The notes under the pieces are model-generated. The model saw only the letters and a list, made by a program, of their open reading frames with translations. It was not told where the DNA came from and made no database searches. From contig JBGTBY010000034.1 of the NCBI GenBank assembly GCA_041749075.1, positions 1-64,000 of the forward strand: 64,000 bases of DNA, given 5' to 3'. The translations under genes and the position numbers were made by a program. Positions within the stretch are counted from its first letter, which is position 1. Every line of letters begins with the position of its first letter. The stretch is from CAMTWZ01 sp041749075 (GTDB lineage Bacteria > Bacteroidota > Rhodothermia > Balneolales > HLUCCA01). Below, one piece after another: positions 8,734-16,570 of the stretch.

Positions 8734-9390
8734 ATGGATTCTATCACCGTCATCATCACCGACGATCACCCCATTCTGAGAGTGGGTCTGGTCAATGTCT
8801 TAGCTCGTTCCGAGCGGATACGGGTGATCGGTGAAGCGGCCAACTCAGAGGAATTGTTTGAGCTGTTGGACCGGATGACACCCGACATCATTCTGCTGGA
8901 TCTTCTCATACCGGGGATCACCGGTTTTGATGTGCTGAAGAAAGTGAGGCAGCTGCATCCGAACATCGCCGTGCTCATCCTGAGCATGCAAACGGAAGAG
9001 TCGCATGTGGTTCGCTCCCTGCGCCTCGGCGCGGCCGGATACTTCTACAAGGGCAACGATCCGGCTGATCTTGAAAAAGCCATCACCACGATCGTGGTGG
9101 ATCGCAAGCGCTATTTGAGCGACGCCGCGATGGAGCATTTCTCCTCCTATCTCAATAACCCTGCGCGCAGCAGAGAACGTGATTCCCTATCGGGACGCGA
9201 GATGCAAGTTCTGCGATTCCTTGCCTTAGGCAAGACGATGCATACCATCAGCGAAAAACTGTCGATTTCCATCGGCACAGTGAGCACCTACAGATCCCGC
9301 ATCATGTCGAAGCTCTCGCTCAAAACGAATGTCGAACTGACCCATTATGTGGTCAATCATCATCTCCTCGATCAACCCAAAAAGTCATGA
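8734..9390 (+). CDS. second NarL/FixJ-family response regulator
   Basis: 218 residues, paralogous to the preceding protein. Receiver with DDHP near the N-terminus, D56 in ILLDLLIPG and the conserved lysine in FYKGND. LuxR-type HTH from LSGREMQVLRFLALGKTMHTISEKLSIS. It is separated by 60 bp from the first regulator and overlaps the sigma-54 activator gene by 4 bp (ATGA). Co-translation with an EBP that has no receiver of its own suggests that the two act in one pathway. Confidence 0.94.
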   Translation: MDSITVIITDDHPILRVGLVNVLARSERIRVIGEAANSEELFELLDRMTPDIILLDLLIPGITGFDVLKKVRQLHPNIAVLILSMQTEESHVVRSLRLGAAGYFYKGNDPADLEKAITTIVVDRKRYLSDAAMEHFSSYLNNPARSRERDSLSGREMQVLRFLALGKTMHTISEKLSISIGTVSTYRSRIMSKLSLKTNVELTHYVVNHHLLDQPKKS

Positions 9391-10415
9391 TTCCCGCGTC
9401 ACATACCCAGTCGGAAACCATGGGCTGTAAGAAGCCCATTTTCATCACAAGAAACGTCCTCATGGAGGATCTCCTTCACAAAATCAAGTTGGTAGCGAAA
9501 ACGCGAGCGACGTTACTGATCCAAGGAGTGAACGGATCCGGCAAAGAGGTTCTGGCCCAGCTGTTTCATTATTATAGCGATCATCGGAACAAACCGATGG
9601 TGACCGTCAACTGCGGCGCGATCCCATCCGAACTGGTGGAGAGCGAATTGTTCGGTCACGAGAAAGGAGCCTTCACCGGCGCCCATTCCCAAAAAATCGG
9701 ATGCTTCGAAATGGCCCACAAAGGGACCTTGTTCTTGGATGAGATCGGCGAAATGCCACTCGCAGCCCAAGTGAAGTTATTACGTGCTGTAGAGTTAGGA
9801 TCGTTCCGTCGCGTTGGCGGAAAAGAAGAGATCCAAGTGGATGTGAGTTTGATTTCGGCCACAAACAAGGTGTTGCTTGATCAGGTGAAATCAGGCTGTT
9901 TCCGAGAAGATCTGTATTACCGCTTGAATGTGATTGAGCTGAATGTGCCACCCTTACGGCATCGCAGAGAAGATATTCCATTGCTGATCGAGTTCTATTC
10001 CGATTATTTCGTGACGAAGCATGGAACCCGCGGAATTGTGTTCGATGAGGACTGCATGAGCATGTTCATGACCTACGATTGGCCCGGAAATGTGCGTGAA
10101 TTGAAAAATGTGGTGGAACGCTCGGTGATCTTGTGCGAAGGACGCACCGTTTTGGTCGATTCGATTCCGTTGCGGATGCGCCATTCAAGCGCGTTGGATC
10201 ATGTGGAGGTCGAATTGAATCCGGAATCGTATATCCGGATTCCGATTGGTACCACACTTGAGGAAATTGAGCGAAGGGTCATCAAGCAAACCCTGTTGTC
10301 TGTGGCCGATAATAAAACCGAAGCCGCCAAACTGCTGGGATTTGCTCGAAAGACCCTTCACAACAAACTCGACAAGTATTCCTTAACGGCTCGCGTCCAG
10401 GATTTGACCGATTGA
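9387..10415 (+). CDS. sigma-54-dependent activator (EBP) without sensor domain
   Basis: 342 residues. The AAA+ domain begins about 20 residues from the N-terminus: Walker A GVNGSGKE (47-54), the sigma-54-contacting loop GAFTGA (94-99), Walker B TLFLDEIGEM, a sensor I asparagine (SATN), arginine-finger region FREDLYYRLNVIELNVPPLR and WPGNVRELKNVVERS. A Fis-type HTH closes the protein (NKTEAAKLLGFARKTLHNKLDKY). All catalytic elements are intact. No receiver, GAF or PAS domain precedes the ATPase, so it must be controlled by level or by a partner. Its last 33 bp overlap, tail to tail, the GH5 gene on the other strand. It is the likely activator of the -24/-12 promoters at 20939, 21076, 28740, 31996 and 37271. 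Confidence 0.94.
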   Translation: MIPASHTQSETMGCKKPIFITRNVLMEDLLHKIKLVAKTRATLLIQGVNGSGKEVLAQLFHYYSDHRNKPMVTVNCGAIPSELVESELFGHEKGAFTGAHSQKIGCFEMAHKGTLFLDEIGEMPLAAQVKLLRAVELGSFRRVGGKEEIQVDVSLISATNKVLLDQVKSGCFREDLYYRLNVIELNVPPLRHRREDIPLLIEFYSDYFVTKHGTRGIVFDEDCMSMFMTYDWPGNVRELKNVVERSVILCEGRTVLVDSIPLRMRHSSALDHVEVELNPESYIRIPIGTTLEEIERRVIKQTLLSVADNKTEAAKLLGFARKTLHNKLDKYSLTARVQDLTD

Positions 10416-11657
10416 TTTGAAGCCGGTGTACAATGCCGCGTCGGCACGTCCACCAGGCCAGCAGATGTTTCCACCTGATTCGGAGCATTTCACATAATCC
10501 GCCGTGAGTTGCCAGACCATCAAGCCATCCAGATCGATGGCATCGGCTTGGCTCCAAAGCGCCCCATAGGTGGTGAGCACTCGAGCATCTCCCCATCCAG
10601 CAAAGCCATACTCACCCAATATGAATGGCTTTCCGGCGGTTGCCGCTATTTTTTGATGGTCGGCAACCCAGGCGGTCTGTGCTTTCAGAAATCCTTCGGT
10701 TGCGTAGCTGCCGAATCCGTAATCCGCACCGTACCAGTGCGCGTTGCCATAATCGATTTCCGGGATGGCAATGTTCATTACATAACTCGTTCCTTCATTG
10801 GCGCGCAACGCATAGGTGTTGCTGTACTGGGCGACCGAGTACACGGCAGGCGTTCCTTCATCGAACCCTTCTTCTCCAGTTGCCACCATATGATTTTTGT
10901 CGATCGACTTGATGTGTTTGGCGATGGACTGATACCAATCGCGCAAGATGACTGCCGATTTTCCACTGTTGCGACCTTCGTTCATGATCTGCCACGAATG
11001 GATCGCAGGCTCGTCTTTATAAGCCACGCCGGTAACGGTGTTCACCCGGTTTAACAGCATGGTGATGTAGGCTTTAAACCATTTTTGCGTATCCGCATTG
11101 TTCAGGAAGAAGTCCATGTTTTTGGATGGAGTGGTCGCTCCGGCCCAGGTGTTGTACTGGCAGATTCCGCCCAGTTCATCCCAGTAATTCACGAACGGAA
11201 GAATGAAGCGAATACCAGACGCTTTGCCTTTGGCGATCACCTTATCCAAGTCGCGAAGGGCGCGTTCATCATAAACCATTGGTGCGGTTTGGATGACGTT
11301 TTCGTTCGCATCATTTTTACTGTAACCGCAATTGTAGCCATCATAAAATGCCCACATCCGCACGACCTTTACGCCTGCTCCTTCAAATGCAGAGAAGGCA
11401 CGGTTGACCACCGTCGAATCGATCTTCATATAATTTGGCAAATAATAGGCGTTGGTTCCCGAGAAGCGCTGAACCTTCCCATTCACAACAAAATTGGCGT
11501 TTTGCGTGGTAACAAATGATCCTGCCACTACCGGCGGATTCGTAATGACGGGGGGAATAAGAGGTTTCACCGCGTCAGCGATCAATGTGGTATCGCATTG
11601 AATCAAGGTCATCATGGCCATTATTGAGATAACGCCAATCAAGAAGTTGTTTTTCAT
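10383..11657 (-). CDS. GH5-family glycoside hydrolase lipoprotein (mannanase-like), copy A
   Basis: 424 residues. Lipoprotein signal peptide with lipobox LIQC at residues 19-22, so probably membrane-anchored. The body is a GH5 (beta/alpha)8 barrel resembling endo-beta-1,4-mannanases (GH5_7): FSGTNAYYLPNY and VVRMWAFYDG near the start, acid/base E227 in IMNEGR, HWYG, and nucleophile E349 in LGEYGFAGWGD. Substrate is inferred to be a beta-mannan-like or related polymer, possibly the EPS made next door. Its 3' end overlaps the EBP gene by 33 bp in convergent orientation. A tandem paralogue follows at 11966-13267 with only a few dozen substitutions. The AT-rich upstream region is shared with the paralogue. 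Confidence 0.92.
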   Translation of the reverse strand: MKNNFLIGVISIMAMMTLIQCDTTLIADAVKPLIPPVITNPPVVAGSFVTTQNANFVVNGKVQRFSGTNAYYLPNYMKIDSTVVNRAFSAFEGAGVKVVRMWAFYDGYNCGYSKNDANENVIQTAPMVYDERALRDLDKVIAKGKASGIRFILPFVNYWDELGGICQYNTWAGATTPSKNMDFFLNNADTQKWFKAYITMLLNRVNTVTGVAYKDEPAIHSWQIMNEGRNSGKSAVILRDWYQSIAKHIKSIDKNHMVATGEEGFDEGTPAVYSVAQYSNTYALRANEGTSYVMNIAIPEIDYGNAHWYGADYGFGSYATEGFLKAQTAWVADHQKIAATAGKPFILGEYGFAGWGDARVLTTYGALWSQADAIDLDGLMVWQLTADYVKCSESGGNICWPGGRADAALYTGFKSIGQILDASR

Positions 11658-11842
11658 TTTTTGTTACGTCCAATGATGTTAGTTGTATACCCAATGATGT
11701 ATTGGGTTGTATGATTTAATACTACAAACATGTACTATTAAAACATGATTAACAAATAATACAACGCATTATCAGAACCATAAAGTATTTATGAAAGAAA
11801 AGTAACGAATTATGAAAGTTGATGTATGGATTTTTATTACAC
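11658..11842 (-). promoter_or_regulatory. upstream control region of GH5 copy A
   Basis: An AT-rich leader conserved upstream of both GH5 copies. The best conserved block is GTAACGAATTATGAAAGTT at 11802-11820, repeated at 13388-13406, with shared ATAATACAACGCAT and TTTTTATTACAC nearby. It probably holds the promoter and an operator. No -24/-12 sigma-54 promoter is present here. Confidence 0.5.
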
Positions 11843-11856
11843 TGATATTGAATTGT

Positions 11857-11999
11857 CATACATTCGTATTCCGATCGGACCACACTTTAGGAAATTAGAA
11901 AAGGGTCCATCAAATAAACCCGGAGATTTGCTTGATGGACCCGAAAAACCTCGGAGTACTTCCGATTAACGGCTAGCGTTCAGGATGTCTGTGATCGAT
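11857..11999 (+). pseudogene. decayed 3' remnant of the sigma-54 activator gene
   Basis: Aligns by eye to 10229-10415: ATTCCGATCGG/ACCACACTTTAGGAAATTAGAAAAGGGTC.. against the EBP sequence, then about 50 bp deleted, then GATTTGCTTGATGGACCC against GATTTGCTCGAAAGACCC, then TTAACGGCTAGCGTTCAGGAT against TTAACGGCTCGCGTCCAGGAT. Single-base indels break the frame (for example one base lost at CGGACCACAC). It was carried along because the GH5 gene overlaps the EBP tail. Confidence 0.8.
11899..11942 (-). terminator. Rho-independent terminator of GH5 copy B
   Basis: Perfect 11-bp inverted repeat GGGTCCATCAA (11903-11913) / TTGATGGACCC (11932-11942) with an 18-nt loop. Read leftward it is followed by TTTT. 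It starts 23 bp after the GH5 copy B stop codon. Both arms derive from EBP coding sequence that has no such hairpin in the intact gene. Confidence 0.75.
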
Positions 12000-13267
12000 T
12001 TGAAGCCGGAGTACAGCTCCGCGTCGGCACGTCCACCAGGCCAGCAGATATTTCCACCTGATTCGGAGCATTTCACATAATCCGCCGTGAGCTGCCAGAC
12101 CATGAGTCCGTCCAAGTTAATGGTTTCGGCTTGGCTCCAGAGCGCCCCATAGGTGGTGAGCACTCGAGCATCTCCCCATCCAGCAAAGCCGTACTCACCC
12201 ACTATGAACGGTTTGCCGGCGGATGCCGCGATCTTCTGATGATCCGCAACCCACGCGGTCTGTCCTTTCAAAAACGCTTCCGTGGCATAGCTGCCGAAGC
12301 CATAATCCGCGCCATACCAATGCGCGTTGCCATAATCGATTTCCGGGATGGCGATGTTCATCACATAACTCGTTCCTTCGTTGGCGCGCAACGCATAGGT
12401 GTTGCTGTACTGCGCTACCGAGTAGACGGCAGGCGTTCCTTCATCGAACCCTTCTTCTCCAGTGGCCACCATATGGTTCGTATCAATCGATTTGATGTGT
12501 TTGGCGATGGATTGATACCAATCGCGCAAGATGACTGCCGATTTTCCACTGTTGCGACCTTCGTTCATGATCTGCCACGAATGGATCGCAGGCTCGTCTT
12601 TATATGCCACGCCGGTCACGGTGTTCACCCGGTTTAACAGCATGGTGATGTAGGCTTTAAACCATTTTTGCGTATCCGCATTGTTCATGAAAAAATCCAT
12701 GTTTTTGGATGGAGTGGCTGCTCCTGCCCAGGTATTGTACTGGCAGATTCCACCGAGCTCATCCCAGTAATTCACGAACGGAAGAATGAAGCGCATACCA
12801 GACGCTTTGCCGTTGGCGATCACCTTATCCAAGTCGCGAAGGGCGCGCTCATTGTAGACCATTGGTGCGGTTTGGATGACGTTTTCGTTCGCATCATTTT
12901 TACTGTAACCGCAATTGTAGCCATCATAAAATGCCCACATGCGGACGACCGTGATACCGGCTCCCCTGAAGGAATCGAAGGCGCGGTTGACCACCGTCGA
13001 ATCGATCTTCATATAATTTGGCAAATAGTAGGCGTTGGTTCCAGAAAAGCGCTGAACCTGGCCATTCACAACAAAATCGGCGTTTTGCGTGGTAACAAAT
13101 GATCCTGCCACTACCGGCGGATTCGTAATGACCGGGGCTGTATATGGCTTGCGCCCCCCTTTCAACTCACTCTTCCCACGCTCGCCTGCTACAGATGCGG
13201 TATCGCATTGAATCAAGGCCATGATGGCTATAAGTCCGATAAATCCCATTGAGATGTTTTTCTTCAT
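11966..13267 (-). CDS. GH5-family glycoside hydrolase lipoprotein (mannanase-like), copy B
   Basis: 433 residues, a tandem duplicate of the gene at 10383. Same lipobox (LIQC), same barrel motifs and both catalytic glutamates kept (IMNEGR, VGEYGFAGWGD). Differences cluster near the N-terminal linker, where this copy has a longer basic stretch (GKSELKGGRKPY), in the segment around RAFDSFRGAGITVVRM, and at the C-terminus (ITDILNASR). It has its own copy of the AT-rich control region and its own terminator, so it is expressed separately from copy A. Two almost identical active-looking enzymes suggest dosage or slightly different substrates; this is inference. Confidence 0.92.
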   Translation of the reverse strand: MKKNISMGFIGLIAIMALIQCDTASVAGERGKSELKGGRKPYTAPVITNPPVVAGSFVTTQNADFVVNGQVQRFSGTNAYYLPNYMKIDSTVVNRAFDSFRGAGITVVRMWAFYDGYNCGYSKNDANENVIQTAPMVYNERALRDLDKVIANGKASGMRFILPFVNYWDELGGICQYNTWAGAATPSKNMDFFMNNADTQKWFKAYITMLLNRVNTVTGVAYKDEPAIHSWQIMNEGRNSGKSAVILRDWYQSIAKHIKSIDTNHMVATGEEGFDEGTPAVYSVAQYSNTYALRANEGTSYVMNIAIPEIDYGNAHWYGADYGFGSYATEAFLKGQTAWVADHQKIAASAGKPFIVGEYGFAGWGDARVLTTYGALWSQAETINLDGLMVWQLTADYVKCSESGGNICWPGGRADAELYSGFKSITDILNASR

Positions 13268-13422
13268 GATATTCGTTATGTCGATTGATATGTTGTATGA
13301 ATTAATACTACAAAGTTGTAATATTAAAATCTCTTAATGAAATAATACAACGCATCAAACCCATCACAAAGTATTTATGATGGAAACGTAACGAATTATG
13401 AAAGTTTATGTATATCTTTTTA
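13268..13422 (-). promoter_or_regulatory. upstream control region of GH5 copy B
   Basis: Homologous to 11658-11842, with GTAACGAATTATGAAAGTT at 13388-13406 and ATAATACAACGCAT. It separates the GH5 pair from the EPS operon and ends at the stop of the GNAT gene. Confidence 0.5.
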
Positions 13423-14151
13423 TTACACGGGCACAGATTGTCTATGATATGAGGTCTGCGCTACAAGTGGGGCGGGCGCTGTTTTTGTGTAGTTCTTTAG
13501 TGGGAGAAACGTAACGATTTGTACGAAAAAGATCCAACGTTCTTCACGAATAATATAGGGCGTGAAGCCGGATCGTTCGCAACCTTTCAAGGATGCGATA
13601 TTCTCGACATCCACAAATGTGATGACCCATCGCAGCCCCACGAGCTTCGCTTTCTCCGCGATCCGCGACATTGCGGCCGGCATGATTTTAAGTCCACGGT
13701 AACCCGGATGCATGAAAGCTCCTTCGATGAGGGCTTCGTTGTGCTTGAGTCTCGGAAACACGCCTTTGAAATAGTTTTGAATCTGATCGTTCTGCTCCGG
13801 CCCCATCAGCCATTGCATATAACAGGCGATGTCGTCGAAGGTGGTTGCGACATAACAGGTTGGGATGTTGGCCCGCACCATATCCACTTGGTGCGCTGCC
13901 AATCTCGGATCGGTATCCGTGATCGACTGGTTTTGAATCAACATCGATTGCACATCGCTTTCTTTGATACGGCGGATGGTGATGGGAACACTGGCGGATG
14001 GGGGTTGGAAATGCTGTGTCAGGTCGCGCTTCAGCCCATAAGAGATGGAATGATGGTAGATCCGCTTCTTGATCTCATTGAGAATGATCATATAATGGCC
14101 ATTTTGAAGCAATTCAATGGCATTTTTAATGGATTTGATGAGAGCGTTCAT
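13423..14151 (-). CDS. GNAT-family acyltransferase, EPS operon
   Basis: 242 residues. The acetyl-CoA-binding core is seen at about 150-205: IEGAFMHPGYRGLKIMPAAMSRIAEKAKLVG (motif A region) and NIASLKGCERSGFTPY (motif B). The N-terminal 50 residues are basic and not typical of the family. It is the last gene of the leftward EPS operon and overlaps the preceding GH18 gene by 4 bp (ATGA). It could acylate a sugar nucleotide or an amino sugar of the polymer. Its C-terminal tail is poorly structured and ends at the junction of the downstream duplication, so the original C-terminus may have been different. Confidence 0.8.
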   Translation of the reverse strand: MNALIKSIKNAIELLQNGHYMIILNEIKKRIYHHSISYGLKRDLTQHFQPPSASVPITIRRIKESDVQSMLIQNQSITDTDPRLAAHQVDMVRANIPTCYVATTFDDIACYMQWLMGPEQNDQIQNYFKGVFPRLKHNEALIEGAFMHPGYRGLKIMPAAMSRIAEKAKLVGLRWVITFVDVENIASLKGCERSGFTPYIIREERWIFFVQIVTFLPLKNYTKTAPAPLVAQTSYHRQSVPV

Positions 14152-15380
14152 TGTGGATTCGATTTTAAGATTGCGGATTCTTTAATGGCGTCGAGTAGCG
14201 GGGATTTGAACCCGTTGGGTGCATCGGTCAAGTAACCGCCGCCCAATTCCCAAAGAATGACCCCACCAAGGCCCTCCTCCCGCACATACTCCATTTTTCG
14301 TTGCACCGAGCGCTCGTTGTCGAACGACACGAACAGCCGGGGTTCATCCACCTCCAAATAGGATGTCTGGGCGGTGGCATCCCATTGCGCTTTGGACAAA
14401 TCGAACCGCTCGGCCAATTCGGAGTAAGGCACTCCGCCGCTGCGCTCCATGATTTCGAGGTTTTCGACGGGCCAGGAGTCCCACTTGCCGAGATAGTGGA
14501 CACCATGCCAGATGTAGCCATAAAAATCGATGCCGATTCCGATCTTGCTGCGCTCAATTCCGGCATTCATGGCCTCATCAACTTTCTGTTTCACACTCGA
14601 CATCTGCCGTCCATTGCGATCAAACCGCACACCTTCGCTGAACAGGGCCGAGTTATGCCATGCCTGCCATCCAGACCACGCCTGCGCCATATCGTATGTC
14701 ATGATGTTGATCTGATCCACATATTGCTGGATGCTGGCATACATCTCGGAGAGGTCTTTCCCTTTCAGTGCGGCAATCGTGATAAGCGGCGCGGTACCGT
14801 TCACGGTCTTCAGCGGGGCGAAGGCGGCATGCAATTCCCTTACCATAGCGGTGTAATTGCCATAATCGGATCGCTGGATGGGTTCCATGTCCAGATCGAT
14901 CCCATCGAATTGATGTGTGGTCACGAATTCGACCATCGTCGCGATGAATGTGGCTCGGTTTTCGGGAAGGATCGCCGATTTGAACTGATCGTAATTCCCC
15001 GATCCGCCCACGCTCAGCAGAATGATTTTCCCGTGCTCATGCGCCGCGGGAACGATGTCTTTGATGCGGTCCATGTTTAGATTCAGCCTCAATTTCGGAT
15101 CGAGGCTATGGGTAGGGCGTCCGTCAGGACCGATATTCAGCGCGAAGTAGATCAGATGCGTGAACGCATCCCAATCCAGATCATCGACGGTTATCGAGCC
15201 CCAATTGCTGTATTGTGTGCCGGCATTGTGTTGCCACGTGGCCAGATAGGCGCTCACCCACACATCCCCCACGCGATGCGGACTGTCGTTGGCTTTTTTC
15301 CCCGCTCCAGCGGAAAAGGGATTGATGGCGATCAAGATCAGGATAACCGATCCGAACAGGATGCTGCTGATGAGTTTCAT
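14148..15380 (-). CDS. GH18-family glycoside hydrolase
   Basis: 410 residues from the ATG at 15380; a longer start would run back into the neighbouring gene and lose the signal sequence at the N-terminus. Signal peptide or membrane anchor at about 3-24 (LISSILFGSVILILIAINPFSAGA). GH18 barrel with the S-x-G-G motif (LLSVGGSGNYD) and an intact active-site motif DGIDLDMEP, catalytic E166. The family cleaves beta-1,4-linked N-acetylhexosamine polymers with substrate-assisted catalysis. In this operon it probably trims or releases the EPS, as GH enzymes in other export clusters do. It overlaps the GNAT gene by 4 bp and follows its paralogue by 11 bp. Confidence 0.9.
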   Translation of the reverse strand: MKLISSILFGSVILILIAINPFSAGAGKKANDSPHRVGDVWVSAYLATWQHNAGTQYSNWGSITVDDLDWDAFTHLIYFALNIGPDGRPTHSLDPKLRLNLNMDRIKDIVPAAHEHGKIILLSVGGSGNYDQFKSAILPENRATFIATMVEFVTTHQFDGIDLDMEPIQRSDYGNYTAMVRELHAAFAPLKTVNGTAPLITIAALKGKDLSEMYASIQQYVDQINIMTYDMAQAWSGWQAWHNSALFSEGVRFDRNGRQMSSVKQKVDEAMNAGIERSKIGIGIDFYGYIWHGVHYLGKWDSWPVENLEIMERSGGVPYSELAERFDLSKAQWDATAQTSYLEVDEPRLFVSFDNERSVQRKMEYVREEGLGGVILWELGGGYLTDAPNGFKSPLLDAIKESAILKSNPQ

Positions 15381-15391
15381 AAGAATTGAGG

Positions 15392-16570
15392 TTAATTGGT
15401 TTCGCTTTTGATGGCGTTTAGTAGTGGATTTCGTTTCTCCGGCTCGAGCGTTGGGATGAACCCGCCACCGAGTTCCCAAATCATCACGCCGCCAATCCGC
15501 TTCACTTTTGCGTAGCGGATTTTGCCTGCCACGGATCGTTCATTTTCAAAGGAGATGAAGACTTTGGGGTCCGTCAGGTTCAAATAGGGAACCCGGGCAT
15601 TCTTATCCCATTGGGCTGCGGACAAGTCTTCGGTCTGTGCCAATTCCGAAAAAGGAATGATGCTGATGATGCGGCTGTCTTCCGTTGGCCAGCTCGCCCA
15701 GGTCTCGAGCAGATTCACCGTTTCCCAACGCGTCGCATAAAAACTGATGGCGATGCCGATTTTTGAGCGCTGAATTCCGGCATCCAACGCTTCATGCACT
15801 TTCGAATCGGTGGATGGGAATTTGATCGGCGTGGCGTTGTTCAGCGTCGCATTGCGGTTATACAGGGCGGAATGATGCCAGGCCTGCCACGCCCGCCAAG
15901 GTTGCACCATGTGATAGGTGAGGATGTTGATCTGGTCGATCCGATGTTGCAACCGGCTGTAAACGTTGAACAATCCCTCGGCTTTGAGTGCGGCGACGGT
16001 CAGCAGCGGACGCTCGCCGCGAAGGGTTCGGATGGAGTCGAACGCGTCGCCAAGTTGCAACACGAATGCGCTGTAATTCTCGTAATCCGATTCCTCAATG
16101 GGGGTCATGTTCAGATTCACCCCATCAAAGCCATATAGAAGAATGATGTCTTTAATGGTTTGCACGAATCGAGCCCGGTTCGTGTCTTGAATGGCGGATT
16201 GAAATCCATCATAATTCCCGCCTCCGCCCACACTGAACAGCACAAAGGTGTCGTGCGCATGTCCAGCGCTGACAATCGCTTCCATCCGATCGGTATTGAA
16301 CGTGTACCGGTCGTCGGGATCCAGACTCAGCAATGGAGTCCCATCCAGACCGATTTCGAGCGAAAAGTAGGTGAGATGCGTGATGGCGCTCCAATCGATA
16401 TCCGGTGTCTTTAGGATTCCGGAGTTGATGCGCACCGTTTCGGGGTTATGCTGCCATGCGGCGAGATACCCGTTCACCCAGATATTCTCATTGATCGGAA
16501 CGCCGGATTGGTTTTCGAACAGGTCGCATGCCGACACGAGCAACAGAATGGCGATGAGGCGACACATCAT
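15392..16570 (-). CDS. GH18-like lipoprotein lacking catalytic residues
   Basis: 392 residues from the ATG at 16570, which overlaps the upstream stop codon (ATGA) and has GGAGG upstream. Lipobox LVSAC within the first 15 residues. It aligns along its whole length with the GH18 protein that follows (WVNGYLAAWQHNPE, LFSVGGGGNYDGF, VMIWELGGGF), so the pair arose by duplication. The active-site motif reads DGVNLNMTP: the two downstream aspartates are Asn and the catalytic glutamate is Thr (T156). Hydrolysis by the GH18 mechanism is therefore not expected. It may bind the glycan as a lectin-like partner, chaperone or regulator of the active enzyme. Confidence 0.9.
   Translation of the reverse strand: MMCRLIAILLLVSACDLFENQSGVPINENIWVNGYLAAWQHNPETVRINSGILKTPDIDWSAITHLTYFSLEIGLDGTPLLSLDPDDRYTFNTDRMEAIVSAGHAHDTFVLFSVGGGGNYDGFQSAIQDTNRARFVQTIKDIILLYGFDGVNLNMTPIEESDYENYSAFVLQLGDAFDSIRTLRGERPLLTVAALKAEGLFNVYSRLQHRIDQINILTYHMVQPWRAWQAWHHSALYNRNATLNNATPIKFPSTDSKVHEALDAGIQRSKIGIAISFYATRWETVNLLETWASWPTEDSRIISIIPFSELAQTEDLSAAQWDKNARVPYLNLTDPKVFISFENERSVAGKIRYAKVKRIGGVMIWELGGGFIPTLEPEKRNPLLNAIKSETN

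Larger units (their letters stand above)
10229..11842. repeat. tandem segmental duplication, unit A
   Basis: This unit contains the 3' end of the EBP gene, a complete leftward GH5 gene and its upstream region. The same order occurs in unit B (11857-13428). Homology begins within the EBP coding sequence (...CGGATTCCGATTGG...CACACTTGAGGAAATTGAG) and ends at TTATTACAC. Unit A keeps the EBP reading frame. Confidence 0.85.
11857..13428. repeat. tandem segmental duplication, unit B
   Basis: Second copy of the block. Its left part is a decayed remnant of the EBP 3' end, its middle the intact second GH5 gene, its right part the duplicated control region. It ends at TTATTACAC exactly at the stop codon of the GNAT gene. 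This shows how the block was joined to the EPS operon. Confidence 0.85.
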
